Assembly: GCF_021130785.1 (NCBI RefSeq)
Contig: NC_060214.1
Span: forward strand, 4,243,001-4,307,000
Length of the DNA: 64,000 bases
Origin: Homalodisca vitripennis
Taxonomy: Eukaryota > Arthropoda > Insecta > Hemiptera > Cicadellidae
Direction: 5' to 3'
Positions 12,568 through 25,438 of the stretch are shown here, piece after piece. The position numbers and the translations under genes were made by a program. Position 1 is the first letter of the stretch. Every line of letters starts with the position of its first letter. Under the pieces are notes generated by a model. It searched no databases and was not told the origin of the DNA. It saw only the letters and a list, made by a program, of their open reading frames with translations.

Positions 12568-13627
12568 ATAAAATATTACCCAGGTGGGTGATTCATTTTA
12601 TAATATACTTGTTTTAAGATATCTTATATGTTTAATTACAATAAATTACATTAGTTTCTAGGAATTAATAGTTTTTATTTTGAAATATGTTACAAAGAGT
12701 ATATACAAGGTTGTATAAAATACAAACAGTACTGATTTTATTTTATTTGCACTTTATTTGCTTAAATTATAAATGTATATTATTTTTATACATATTTTCC
12801 CAATCTTGAAATAAATTGTTGCATTGGATTGAGAGCTTTAGTTATTTTCATCATAGTAAAACCTCCTTGGAAATTTTTTTAGCCAATTCACAGCATCAAC
12901 TCATCCAAAAATTATAATATACTTGTCCTCCAAAAAAAGGACACACATGTAATTACAAATTTATGTAGTTTAGAACATTGTGAAACACTTTTTAACATTT
13001 TAAAAGTTTAAACTGTCATAAATCAGTATGTTTTTGATTTCATGAAATATAATTTTCAAAGCTCTGAACTATTAAAACCCCACAGCATAATCACTCATCC
13101 AACACAAAAGCACGAGTTTGGAATAAATAAATCTTAACAGACTGACCAAAACCTAAAATAGTCACTCCATAATTTCTTTAGAAATATATAATCTCTAATC
13201 ATGTTAAAAATATGACCATATGGTAAAGACAGCCATTTTTATTTACTGGAATAATATTATTCTGCACAAAATCTATAACTCTAAATCTTATTGACCAAAA
13301 TTCTAAGAGATCATCAAATTTTACACAATGAATATCAGTTGTATTGAAATCTATTTCTTTAAAACCTGAATTTTTACTTGCCAGAATTAATTTTATTTAA
13401 AGTTTTTAGCTAGTCTTTTAAAATAGAAATCATGGCAATAAGAAAGATTTCGATTTGAATGGAGCACAAATTCAAACTGGCCTCCAAGCGTTTCTTTGAG
13501 AAATAGTAGTCTATCAAAATAATTTTTTTACTGAAATCTCCAAAACGAGCAAAATTGTGCTAGGAGTTTTAGCAGATGCATTGAAGGAAATCAGGAGATA
13601 TAGGAGACAGAAAGTTATCTACTACTA
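12568..13627. other. Non-coding AT-rich stretch
   Basis: I see no gene, structured RNA or repeat boundary here. Confidence 0.4.
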
Positions 13628-14974
13628 CAGGGTGAGCCAGTCAAACCGGCGATTTTTAATGAGGTGTAATGACTTGACCTGCATATTGGAAAAATCATTT
13701 AATACTAAAAATCTAAAGTACACAACTGGAAATTTAGTTTAAACTCACCCAAACGTGATTTACAGTTTACTTTTTAAAAATTGTGTCACTTAAGTGATGC
13801 CCATTAGAATTTAGACATTGATCCAGTCTTGAACGAAAGTTATCCATAGTGTCTCGGAGCATTCTCAAAGGAATAGCATTCACTTCATCACGAATTCGTT
13901 GCTTCAGATCCATTACAGATGCTGGTCGGGTTTCAAAAACTTTTGCTTTTAAATAACCTCACAGGAAATAATTGCATGCGGAGAGATCTGGCGATCGTGG
14001 TGGCCAAGAAATGTCCCCATTCCTGCTGATAACACGATTCGGGAACAAAGCTGACAGTTCATTCATAACCACTCTTGCCGTATGACTGGTAGCTCCATCT
14101 TGTTGGAAAAACGTTTGTTCATTCACTGGAAAGTTTTGAAGTGTAGGAACAAAAAAGTGTTGCAGCATATAAAGATAACGCTGTGAGTTAACTGTAATTG
14201 CATTCCCATTATCGTCCTCAAAGAAATATGGGCCAATTATTCCTCTTGACGATATCGCACACCACACAGTGACCTTAGCTGATTGGAGAGGCCTTTCATA
14301 CATGGACTGAGGATTTTCTGGTGCCCAATACCGGAAATTTTGTTTATTTACAAACCCGCTCAGATTAAAGTGCGCTTCATCACTCATCCAAAGATTATGG
14401 ATGAGCTCTGGTTCATCCTCAATCAACTGTAACATTTGCTCACAAAAATGCAACCGAATACCATAATCTTGTACGTTTAGAGCTTGCACAATTTGTAATT
14501 TGTAGGGATGATAATTCAAATCTTTATGCAAAATTCTTCTCACCGAAGTGAAGGAAATCCCTAATGCTGTGCTATGGCGTCGGGCAGATCGACGTGGACT
14601 TCTTTCCACTGCTGTGCGCACTGCATTCACATTCTCAGGTGTTCACACTGTTTTCATTGATCCGCCTTTTTTTTGGTTGTTGAACCTGACGATTCAAAAT
14701 TCTGAATCCAGCCTTTAATAGCGTGGGCTGATGGCACAGGAGCACGAGGAGGCAGGCGGAAATGACAGCGAAAAGCACGTTGAGCACCGACGTAACTTTC
14801 ACCGCCAGTGTAAAAGGCTTTAACAGCGAACGCACGCTCTTCACCGGACCAACGCTGCATGGCGACTAAACTTCCCAGTAGGGAGGACTAGAATAGCGGT
14901 GACCTTCACTTCTCCCCCCTCCCATCACGCAGCCGGACTCGTCTACAAATCGCCCGTTTCACTGGCGCACCCTG
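13628..14974 (-). mobile_element. Tc1/mariner-superfamily DNA transposon, near-complete
   Basis: Terminal inverted repeats are clear. The left end begins CAGGGTGAGCCAGTCAAACC and the complement of the right end begins CAGGGTGCGCCAGTGAAACG; both continue into GGCGATTT. TA flanks both ends, as expected for the target duplication. The 1347-bp element carries one transposase gene on the minus strand covering most of its length. Well-matched ends and a single nonsense codon suggest a fairly young copy. Confidence 0.85.
13767..14860 (-). pseudogene. Tc1/mariner-like transposase with DUF4817-type N-terminus
   Basis: Start at 14860 (MQRWSGEERAFAVKAFY). An N-terminal DUF4817-like helix-turn-helix is followed by a second one (RSARRHSTALGISFTSVRRI) and a DDE domain with HNLWMSDEAHFNLSGFVNKQ (first Asp), FFQQDGATSHTARVVMNEL (second Asp) and WPPRSPDLSACNYFL (third acidic site). 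A frameshift lies near 14635. One TGA near 13957 replaces what is normally Trp after YFL; the frame then continues to a natural stop at 13767-13769. Length is normal for the family, so only two lesions inactivate it. Confidence 0.8.
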
Positions 14975-17007
14975 TACAACAGGCAGCAGCGTATCTAGAA
15001 CTTGGCTTTGCAGAAGGGGGGGTGGGGGTGGATATTAATCTGATTGAACAGTACACAGCACGGAAGGTGTGAAATAAATTTTAAAATTTAACTATGTATT
15101 TCAATTTCAAACAAGCTGGATGGCTGTTATATAAATGTTTTATTTTAAGAGATCTTCCCAACTCATAGTTATAGAAATTTATTATCTATAACTATAAACT
15201 GATAGATGGAACTTATAAACACAAACTTACATCATAAACAGTGGAATAAAACCTTGAGTACTAACAGACTGTAAAGTATGTGTCTGTGAATTACAACAAA
15301 ATTTCACATAAAAATTCCAACTTATGTTCGTATAAATAACGAAAACGTGACTCGTTACCATACAGTACTGGTGGCATTTTTGAAAGGACAGAGTCGATGG
15401 TGCCTTCTAGCAGCTCCAAGGTTAAAAAAGAATTAACTTTAGGAAAAATGTAACAATCAAACAAACTTTAGCCAATAAAATTTGTACAGACAATATGACA
15501 TTGAGTTCCAGAACCAAACATAAGGCAGAAGCATCTTTCCTTTATCCTTCCCTTTCCAACTTTGTTCTCCTTGTTTCAGATAAGGAGTCATAATAACCCC
15601 CAGGAAGTCCTGAGATTGATTTTCTCCCCAGTCTTCCATCTTCCCTGGTGTGTGTGACAAGTGTTGTGTAGTGGTCTTACTTAGTTCTGTGCATTGACAT
15701 TGTTTGGGTTCATTCTTACCAGTGTGGACTTTATGCAGTTGCTGTACCAGTAGTTAGTTTATGCCACACATTTTAGTTTTAAGTTTATGTTTAACCCTAT
15801 ATCCTAAGGCACTTTGACACTTGAGGAAGGGGGTGGATTTCAATCCTTGAAACAGAGTGTCCTATTTGTGTAACATAGAAACAACAGTGTCACAAAATCA
15901 ATGTCCAAAATCATATTATGCTTTTTAAATTTAGTAATTACATTGAAGAAATTTTACAAATTAAACACAGTTCTAAGCTATCAATTACTAAGCTGAAGTA
16001 TTCAGATTAGACCGTGAGTTTAACACAGTTAATTTTGAGTTCTTTACATAATGCCTTATTTACCTAAAATAATAGCAGGCTTAAGCCCAAGTTGTAGAGA
16101 TATCTGCAAAAATCTGAACATCCTGACGGTTACTTCAATCTACATCTTGAATACGGTACTGTAATGAGTGACAGAAGATGTTGCTAAAAAAAGTGTTGTG
16201 CATGAGTATAATACCAGACATGCAGGTCACGGAACAGCCATGTATGAAATAAAACCATTGTATGCATGAGTAAAGATGCTTATCAAGCTGGTGGACCACT
16301 TGAAAGCTGGTGACCCTTTGCTGATGAAGAAGATGTTGCGGAGATTTCAGTTTGCGAATTTCACACCCTAAGTGAATTCTTTTCCTGGAGAGACCGTACA
16401 GAACAATGAATATCTTATTTCTATTTCATTATGTATTTTTGATATCAATGTAACAAATTTGACAACATAACATTTTTTATGAAATTTTAAGAAAAAATAT
16501 TGTCTATTCTCTACAAAGACATGTACTAATTCAGTTTTAAAATTCAAATTTTATGCTCATGTAGAATCACATATTGCATATGGTATTTATGTTTACAGAT
16601 GCACCCCTACCGCAACATTACAAAACGTAACAAAACTGTAACAACCTTCTAATTTTTACAAAAAAAAGTAGTAATAAACTTAAATTTGAAGACTGATGAG
16701 TCAGTTAAGAATGAATGAATTTCTCTTCAAGTATTAACTGTGTACAAATTGGTAGCAGTGGCGGATATACCATTAGAAAATTAAAGTGATTAAAATGTCT
16801 GAGTAGTTTTAATTTAAATGCAAGTATGCTATCTACATTAAATTGGACAAAGTTGTTAGTGAATTTTCATCAAAGAAAAGGTAATGTTTAGTAACTTGTA
16901 TTGATTCCTTTGCTACAAACTATTGTCTGCTAGGACTTAAACAAAATGTATTTTCTTTAAAGTGCTTAAAATTTAATAACTATTAAACCATTATTCATAA
17001 GAATTAA
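14975..17007. other. Non-coding stretch
   Basis: No coding region supportable. A short G-rich patch occurs near 15015-15030. The rest is AT-rich. Confidence 0.4.
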
Positions 17008-18038
17008 CCCTTTGAGTGCCGCGGCATTTTGCTATATGGTATGCATAAAATGCCGAGTCAAACTGCCTGATTTTGCAAGAGTCTGGTTAAAAGTTTATTT
17101 ATTGGTATAATGTCCCTGGGTTTTATTTTTTTGTAAATAAATATATTTTCTTTTTAAATATAATACATTGATTACTTATTTTAAGTTTTTATACCAATAA
17201 AAAAACATTAACAAAAACTTTATGAGCAAAAACATTCTGTTTTTTATTTTGACACAACTTAGTGTTATTGAAATATTTTATTTTTTTTCACTTTCAGTTA
17301 TTCTATTTTATACTCCACTTAATTCTTTGTAAAAAGACATATAAAAGTTTTGTTATACTTATAAATAAAGTTTGGAAAATAAATATGAAAATGTGAACTG
17401 CTACAAAACTAGAAATTTTCTAACCTAACCTAACACTCTGTGTATTGTCTTCACTGCTAATGCTTAAATCTAATGCCTGCAATACTAGGTCTTCATTGTC
17501 AGCAATGTTTTTATGACTCATTGTTTATAAATATCACTGAACAAACACAAAAACTATACAAATGTATTTAGTAAAGTACTAGCTGCTTACTATCACCGTA
17601 ACTCACGGTCAAGTCATTGTTCTACTTACACACAGACTAGAACAACATACACAAACGAAATAATATGAATATACTAACACTACAAACCCATTTACACTTA
17701 AAAACTTTCAATATTTAAAATAATTTGTGAAATAAACACCAGCGCAAACAAAACATGTGACGGCTCGTCTGTGCAGCTGATTCTAAACTCTACTGATGCG
17801 CGGTAGCTCTTTACAACCGCTGTAAAAAATTAGAATCTAACCAGAATGCAACAAAACCTTTATCAAAAGTTACGTTGAAGCCTTTGGACTGCGTATGTAT
17901 GTGTATGTGTGTGTTGAGCCAATTTAGATAAATAATATATCAAATATAAGCGTTACTGCAGAAGTCGCAAATAGCGATTCTGGTATTTCTTGCATATAAT
18001 GTAGAATTGTTAACAGCAACGCTCTGGCACTCAAAGGG
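17008..18038 (-). mobile_element. Non-autonomous piggyBac-like element
   Basis: TTAA (17004-17007 and 18039-18042) flanks perfect 13-bp inverted ends, CCCTTTGAGTGCC, the hallmark of the piggyBac superfamily: TTAA target and CCY ends. At 1.03 kb it is too short for a complete transposase, and only an N-terminal piece of one is visible inside. It would depend on an enzyme supplied elsewhere. Confidence 0.85.
17420..17521 (-). pseudogene. piggyBac transposase N-terminal remnant
   Basis: ATG at 17521 opens a 33-codon frame whose acidic N-terminus (MSHKNIADNEDLVLQALDLS) resembles piggyBac transposase starts. It runs into a stop within GTTAGGTTAGGTTAG. The remainder of the enzyme, including the DDD catalytic core, is deleted. 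The assignment rests mainly on the position inside piggyBac-type ends. Confidence 0.5.
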
Positions 18039-19105
18039 TTAAAGAGTTTTTTGTTACTTTTTAGAAAGATTTTCACAAAAATCCCAATTTGGGGGCGGCG
18101 GGGGAGGGCTGCAAATTTGTTCAGACTTAGGGGCTCAAGAAAGTGAAATCTACCTCTGACGGCAGGCAGGTAAGTCATCCAAATCAGAAAAAACCATGTC
18201 ACCAGAATCCAAACCAGACCAATCTGAATGGAGGAGATGGGAGTTACCCTACAAATCAAATTTAGAGAGCCACATTACCTAAACACAGGATTTTTTTAAA
18301 GAAAAAATTCATATGTATTACTTATTCATATGTATTACTTTCTTTAAGAGATAAATTTCTTTCTTTCTTTTTCCTTGTATAACTCGGGCAATGATAATAT
18401 GAGAGTTTTTCCTTTAAAAAAATCCTCGTTTAACTTTATTACTGCCACAGACATATGCAACTTGCCTCAAAGCACTGAGTCAGCTGATTGTCTTAAGGCA
18501 TTGCTAACCCCACAACTCATACCACAAAAAAAAAAAAATATGCTGTGGCAAAATTAATTTGATGAAATCTGTTGAAACGATCGTAATAATTACTATCAAA
18601 TACTGGGATCTTAATTAATAATCAGAAACAAAATTTAACAAAATATTAATTGTTTTATTTTTATTAACAAAACTGTAGTTGAACACACACTTTATAATAA
18701 TTCTGACATTGGCATTAGTACGTGTAACACTGTAACGTTATCTAAAAAATACAATGACGTCAGTCTTTTATATAAAACAATGTGTTGTGTTAATAACAAA
18801 TTGGTTTTATACAGCTAACATTTTTCCTCACTATTTTATGCATCTGAAAAAAAAATACATCGAAAGGACAAAACTAGTTAAATATATAAACGATAACGAT
18901 TATAAATGCACTTTTCATCAACTTCACTAATTCATAAACATTATATAATATATGTAATAACTTAAGCCGTACAATAACAAAATAACAGCAATGTACGCAT
19001 TTGTATAATACAACAAAACTAAACACTGATATCATACAAGCACCAATAAGGAAGACTTAGGTGCAGTTTCAAAATATTTTTTGATTGATTTAAATGAGCC
19101 CTTAA
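18039..19105. other. Non-coding stretch
   Basis: Nothing recognisable. A 13-A run lies near 18527. Confidence 0.4.
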
Positions 19106-19460
19106 CCCTCAAGTGTTGATTTATATTTTCCAAGTGCTGATCAATTTTTACTACCCTGTGCGAACTTGCCGATTTTATTTGATATACTATTTATTTTTCA
19201 ATTAGGACCTTACTATTATACATCTTTTTAGGAAATTTAGGATGATAATATAAAAATAAATTAAACCAATTACCTTTATTTAAAATCTGTGTATTGACCA
19301 TTTTTAGTAAAAATTTCAAATTTTTGTTTTTTATTGTTTACTTAGCACTTGTATAGATCACATATTAATAAGTCAAAATAAAAATCCATTATATACTAAA
19401 TGTTTCCTATTTATTTAATGACAACAGATGCTCAATTGACGTAAATACACCTGACGATAT

Positions 19461-19503
<43 letters not shown>

Positions 19504-19636
19504 ATTGTGTCATATTAATAGAGAATCAATTTCTGAGCAATACTACATAAAATATATCTTGATATGACAAGAATTAACAAAATGACAATTAGTTGATGTT
19601 TGAACCATCCCAATCAGACAATTAACACTTGGAGGG
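19106..19636. mobile_element. TTAA-flanked MITE
   Basis: TTAA at both outer edges encloses imperfect inverted ends CCCTCAAGTGTTGAT and, as complement of the right end, CCCTCCAAGTGTTAAT. The 531-bp body has no coding capacity and contains a (TA)n run (19463-19501). TTAA plus CCC ends suggest a piggyBac-derived MITE. Confidence 0.65.
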
Positions 19637-21129
19637 TTAATCTTTTAATTTTAAAATAAAACATGAAGAATCATCCTTAAGCATTAAAAAAAAAATTAAA
19701 CCTTATCACTAAGCCCAGATACTTTAATTTGTAAGAACTAAAATGAACGTATTTGAACGTAACAATCAAGTTAGCACATGCCCTTTAGATTCCATGTACG
19801 CATTTTAGGTTAGACACTTTATATGACTATTCTACAATATATGTAATAAACACTCATTAGAAATTTAACATTACGGCATCGAAATATTATCTAAACCATT
19901 TTTTAGAGTTCAGCTTATTACAATTTCACTTTGTACTTATCATAGACCACAGGAAGCTTTATTTTTTATTGCAACTCTTTTCAATTCACTATTATTTATA
20001 TATTGACAATTTTACTGTTGTTTTTTTATTAGTCATGAAACATTGAAAACTAAATAACCCATCTAATCTCTTACACTGGATGATGTGGCCAATTCAGAAA
20101 AAAAAAACAGAACATTGCACTTATTGGTGTTTTTTGGCCTTGGGTCAAAATTTGCTAGCATGTAACTAGAAAGATGACTTTAGGGTTGGTTTATAAGACT
20201 TCAAGAGGCTTATTTATGGGGAGATTTTTAAAATGGACAAAATTAGAACTGTTTACAATCTTGTGCTTTTTTCATATTACAATGTTGTGTGTTGTAATTG
20301 GATAATCGTTTTCTGTGGTTATATTTCTATGTTAATCTCGTTATAAAGCAATTTTTTACTTTTACTTTTGCTCTTCAAAAGTGAAACCATACACTGTATT
20401 ACATGATTAACAATTCTTTGTTCCCTTTTATTTAATTTTACAAGAATAACATTTTAGAAAATCCTATAAAACTCAATGCGTTTCAAGTACAAACACACTC
20501 AAAAAGAAAAATTGCCTTTGGTAAAAACTCATTTATGATATACTGCGTACTTTTAAAACCTATATTTACTAAACAATTACAGTATTTTAATTTGTTTAAA
20601 TCTTTTGCTTTAGTTTATTATTTAATGTTAAGCATTAACAGACTGTTATATATTGTTGTGTGCTCACTGCAAAGAATATATCATATGAATAAGAAGAATT
20701 CTGCATAAACTATATACAAAAATATTTAAAAAGATCAACCAACGTACAAATAATGAAATAAAAACAATGATTGCCACAATCACAATGTTTGTGTCTTCAA
20801 TGAATTTACACGGGATACTATATAACAGGAGTGCCATGAAAAACTGTAAAAATATTTTCATTAAGGACACACAGTAACAACAAATTGAAACTCAAGTATC
20901 TACATTATGATAATATATTATAATCTATTAGTATTAACATTTCAACAGGAACATTATATTTTTTCTATGGAAGAACTAACGTCGGTGGAAACTGTACAAT
21001 AAAAAAATTGTACACTTTCAAACACCTTGAATGAAAAACAGCAGGTGTAAACTATCATAAAAATGGCTATAAAATGTTCAATCTCCTTTTTTCTCCACAA
21101 TGACTTTGACTTTGTTTGACTTTCTCCTT
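19637..21129. other. Non-coding AT-rich stretch
   Basis: No gene or structured element is recognisable. Confidence 0.4.
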
Positions 21130-21144
21130 TTTTTTATATTGTAG

Positions 21145-21600
21145 GAAGTCTGTTTTTGACGATGGAAGGATTCTGAAGGAAACAGGATTTTTCCAGATGT
21201 TTGCTATAAAAAAAAATCATTAACACTACATTTTGAGATCTGCAATCTAATCTCTTCTTCAGGTAAATAAATAACCTAACACCTAATTACCAACTAAGTA
21301 AATAGTCGTGGATGGTTGGTTGGTAAATGCAGACCTATTGTGACCTATATTCTGTAGTTCTCTTTTAATAATTAGTGTTGTGTTTTTATGAAATGCATGT
21401 TTTAGAGTTAGTGAAGTTGACACACACAACGTGGTGGTTGTGATTCCTGATTTATGTGTGTCACAACGCTTTGGTATGATTTGTTAATTTTAACCTAGAT
21501 TGTAATTTTGCGTTGGGTTAGTTATTTACTTGAAGAAAAGATCAGATTGCAGATCTCGAAATGTAGTGTTACTGATTTTTTGTATCACTTAAATGTCTGG
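21145..21600. repeat. Inverted pair of the dispersed repeat seen at 1-230
   Basis: A minus-oriented copy (21145-21300: GACGATGGAAGGATTCTGAA, TTTTCCAGATGTTTGC, CTCTTCTTCAGG) faces a plus-oriented copy (21430-21600: GTGATTCCTGATTTATGTGT, GATCAGATTGCAGATCTCGA) across about 130 bp. Both differ from the 1-230 copy at scattered bases. Head-to-head copies occur in Penelope-like elements, but no reverse transcriptase is present to confirm that. Confidence 0.5.
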
Positions 21601-21639
21601 AAAAATACAGATGAATTTCCACCAATTGCATTTCTTTAC

Positions 21640-21862
21640 TGAAAGAAATCAAATGAGGCTATGTATTTCACAGTCGGCGCAAGAGTTGGTTGCGGGGGCC
21701 ATATTGAACAATACTTTAGAGTGTGTAGAATGGCGTTGTGACCTTGACAATGACACTGCCAGCTGCGCAGTGTATGAAGCACCACTCAGTTTGCGCCGCT
21801 ACCTCCACCTGTTTGGTGATCAGATGACTTGACAACTTACTTTCCGAACGACCCTCGTATCT
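21640..21862 (-). mobile_element. Probable mariner-type terminal fragment
   Basis: The right edge, read on the minus strand, is TACGAGGGTCGTTCGGAAAG, a sequence typical of insect mariner ends, followed inward by a GC-richer leader. No transposase is visible and the opposite end was not found. Likely a truncated copy. Confidence 0.4.
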
Positions 21863-22872
21863 TGGAACTCAAAATGGTAAAAAGATAAATATTTTGTTTT
21901 AATTATTTCTGAGATAAAAAATTAACAATTTTATTAAATGTTTGAAAAATTTTACCTTTAAAATAATTCTTTAAAACATTTTTCAATTATTACTGAATGC
22001 ACCGAAAAGATTTTTGTCAATTACAAGACAAGTCGAGATTGGAACCAGACTTCCATACTTTTATATAATAATAACTTGTGGAAACAAATTGTATTTATAT
22101 TTTATAGCCACTTTAACTATATAAGACTACTGCAAGAGCATACTGCGCTATAAAAAAACCAAAGAGAAAAAAATACACAGACAATAAAACAATACAATTT
22201 TTATGATAAAACTACTTCTTTACTTCATTGTATCTTAATATTACCTTTGATTTGTATAGACAATACGTTATTTATAAGGCACAAACGACTATGATTTTCT
22301 AACGCTATTTTAGAATTACATGTAGAATAAAGAATGCAACATGCACCTATATCTATGTGATAAAAAAATCTCGGGCATAAAAAATATTGTACACATGTAT
22401 ATGTATGTACATACAGCAGCACGTAGGTACTTAAATAGAATACTACTGAGTTTGAAATCAATATTCAAACAGATCAATCAAGTGAAAGTGATTACATAGA
22501 AGTTTAATTACTTTTTTCAACTAAGAACACAATAGATTATAGTTTAATACTGCAACATCATGATCAATAATGCTCAAGTGAATTTATTGTACGATTTTCA
22601 AAATGGTTTGCCATTTAATTTTTCAAAAAAGTTGTGGTAGTGACTCAGAGAAAATATGACGACAGCTGTTTACACTCCAAGACTATGAATTATTTTAAAT
22701 TTCCTCCTACTATTTTTGCATTTATTTTAAGTTAAATTGTAATTATTTAAAAATTAAATTAATTTGTAAGTTATGCATTGTTTACATTATGGCAATAATA
22801 ATTTAACAAACAAGGTCTAAATTAATTGGGTTGAAAGCCAATGATTATCACTAATGGATAGAAAAATCAGCA
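21863..22872. other. Non-coding AT-rich stretch
   Basis: Nothing recognisable. Confidence 0.4.
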
Positions 22873-23065
22873 GGGTTACTTTTAAAACTCCCTTCTAGGG
22901 TCCTTATAAATCCCTTCTAGGGCCCTTATAACTCTCTTCTAGGGCCTGTATAATTCCCTTCTAGAGTCCCCCTTATAATTCCCTACTGGGGTCCCTTATA
23001 ATTCCCTTCTAGGGCACTTATAGTTTCCTTCTAGGGTCCTTAAAACTCCTTTCTAGGGTCCACTG
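22873..23065. repeat. Short tandem repeat of about 24 bp
   Basis: About eight imperfect units around TTATAATTCCCTTCTAGGGT. CTTCTAGGG is the conserved core of nearly every unit. Unit length varies by a few bases. Confidence 0.85.
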
Positions 23066-25034
23066 ATTTTATAAGGTGGAGGTACATAAATGTACACACA
23101 TATTTATACATTTTCAATTGCACTTCAATTTTTCTTGACTGAAATGCTCTCCTTTGGTTGTGAAAATCTGTGTACGTGTTCCTTCAAATCAATCGACCCT
23201 AGAAGAAAGTTTACAAGTTGAGCCTGATTTTCCTGTCCATTAGTAATAATTTATCAAACGAGTTTAAGGTAACTGTAAACCTTGAACGAACGAGTAATGA
23301 AAGAATATGACCTTTAGATAATTACTCACTTTATCTACAACTAAAATACAAAATTACACGTTTGCATCGCAACGGGACGGTCTTTTAAAAAAACCCATGC
23401 TAATTTTCCACATCGCCTTGTAGCAAGGTCTATGCCCTACGATGTACTGACTGTTAATTTATTTTTGTGGATGTTTCCAGCCCTGAGTCGACCTTGTTAA
23501 ATTAATCGTGGTCTCTGGGGAACCACGATTAACGCATCAGCAAGGAGGACAAACAAACCAATTTCAAAACTCAGAAGGAATGTAGTTTCGTTGATAAAAT
23601 CGCTAATGTCATTTTGAAGTTACATATCTGAGCAGAACACTAGTTTCAGCAATCTTTTTTTCATACAATGATGTAAAACAAACTGAATGAACATGTCATT
23701 ACAATTCGACATAAATGTAAACGAAACTATAAACAAAAAAAAACTTAGATGTCAAATTGAACCAAATAAGAACTAAATCGGAGACCTCACTCCACACGTT
23801 CACTCACCTTGTGATTACACACACAGGTGAGGTTATTATTACACATATTTTGAAAGCTTTGGAAAATATGAATATGGTAATCTGAATGCATAAATAATAG
23901 AACTAAGATGTCCCTATTCAAATTAACTTACTCTTGATTCCATTTTCAAATCACTTGTTTATAATCTGATATTCAACACTAAGAAAACATTTATACTAAT
24001 AAACGTCACTTACATTTTTTAATCTTAATAACAATAACTGTACTTTTAACCTAAGTGCTCGATATATTTCTAAACAGTGCAAACAAAAAAAAAGCTTTTG
24101 CTAACAATATGACGGTAAGAAATGGTAATAGGAATAATACATACAAAATATAACAATGTACTTCTAATTTATGCTAATTAACAAGCCAATACAGTATAGT
24201 GTTGTATTAGAATAACATGTTACTCTATGGAAGATAAACGTTTAACAGACAAATTTAGGCAATACGATATGCTCTGTAGGTTAGATCCAAGTATACTGCT
24301 CCCACATTGGTAATGTAATTTTCCAACATTACGAGTACTATACTCTTTTATTTGTCAAGAATGATCTAAGATGTGTAACCGTAAAAGTGCTGACATCACG
24401 CTACGCGAGGTTAGGTCAACACTTACCACAAACAGCCATAATTGAATATATTTCTAAATGAATTTTATATAGTAAACTAGAAAAACGGCACTATTAACTT
24501 ATTCACATGCCGTCTTTATTTTTCCATCTTGACACTCATTTGTTGAAGTAATTGTTTCACTTTGCCAAATTTTTAGGGCTTTTCAGCAGGCAAAAAAATG
24601 TTTTGTGCCTTTTTAAAAGCGTTTTGAGGTACCTAACATGTCACATATTTTGTTGCTTCGAAAATGTAATTTGACACATTTGATACTTCTTTTCATTTAT
24701 CAATATATTGCGAATGTATGATATGGGTATTGATATACGATAGGGCAACATGTATAAAACTTATATTTCAAACAAATAATCGTAAAAATGATGCACCAAG
24801 ATCAAGTGTTCTGATCAGACAGCTGATAGCCGCTACTGACAAACAGCTGTTTGCTGTTTGTTGTTACCATTGCGTTGGTGGTGTTACTTTGCCAATATTT
24901 TTAATGTCCTATGTATTATACTCAGTATCACAGCATGCTGCTTTAAAATATCATGATCAGATAATATGTTTCATGAAATGTTAATAGAAATTTGATTCAA
25001 GATCTATTGCTACAATTTAAATCTTTGTACTTAA
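23066..25034. other. Non-coding stretch with one small hairpin
   Basis: No gene. TTAATCGTGGT (23502-23512) pairs perfectly with ACCACGATTAA (23522-23532) over a 9-nt loop. AACAGCTG-type words occur near 24818 and 24842. Confidence 0.4.
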
Positions 25035-25438
25035 CAGGTTATAGCTCTCCTAGACCAGAATAAGGAGGATATAAGACTGATATTGGGAATGTTTGACAGG
25101 ACATGGCCCTCTGAGGAAGCACCTTTTGAAGGTAGGCCTTAGTCGGAGCAGCGAATGTAGACTCTGTGGAGAAGAGGAGGAGTCAGCAGAGCACATTTGG
25201 TTGGATTGTCCTGCCATCGTAGAGACTAGGAAAAGATACTTGGGAGCATATCTCCTCAGCCCCAAGGACATCAGAGAACAGGAGCCCTTAAATCTGATTG
25301 GTTTTTGCAAAAGCCTCGGTTTTTGAGGGCACAAATTTACAGTAAGGGAGGCGCAAAGGTCCTTTTTAGGACTAAGTGCAGGGACAAAGTGTCCTCTTCC
25401 CTCAGAAGGAAAAAAAAAAAAAAAAAAAAAAAAAAAAA
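25035..25438 (+). mobile_element. LINE 3' end (RNase H / zinc-knuckle tail plus poly-A)
   Basis: The open frame 25093-25326 reads TGHGPLRKHLLKVGLS, then CRLCGEEEESAEHIWLDCP: a C-x2-C-x7-H-x4-C knuckle after the TGHG motif, as at the C-terminus of R1/Jockey-type LINE ORF2 following RNase H. A short 3' UTR with GGTCCTTTTTAGGACTAAGT follows, then about 30 A residues (25409-25438). It is 5'-truncated, and the poly-A tail indicates insertion through RNA. Confidence 0.75.

Noticed and set aside
21593..21832. 79-residue frame after the dispersed repeat
   Set aside because: Overlaps a mariner-type terminal fragment and has no recognisable domain.
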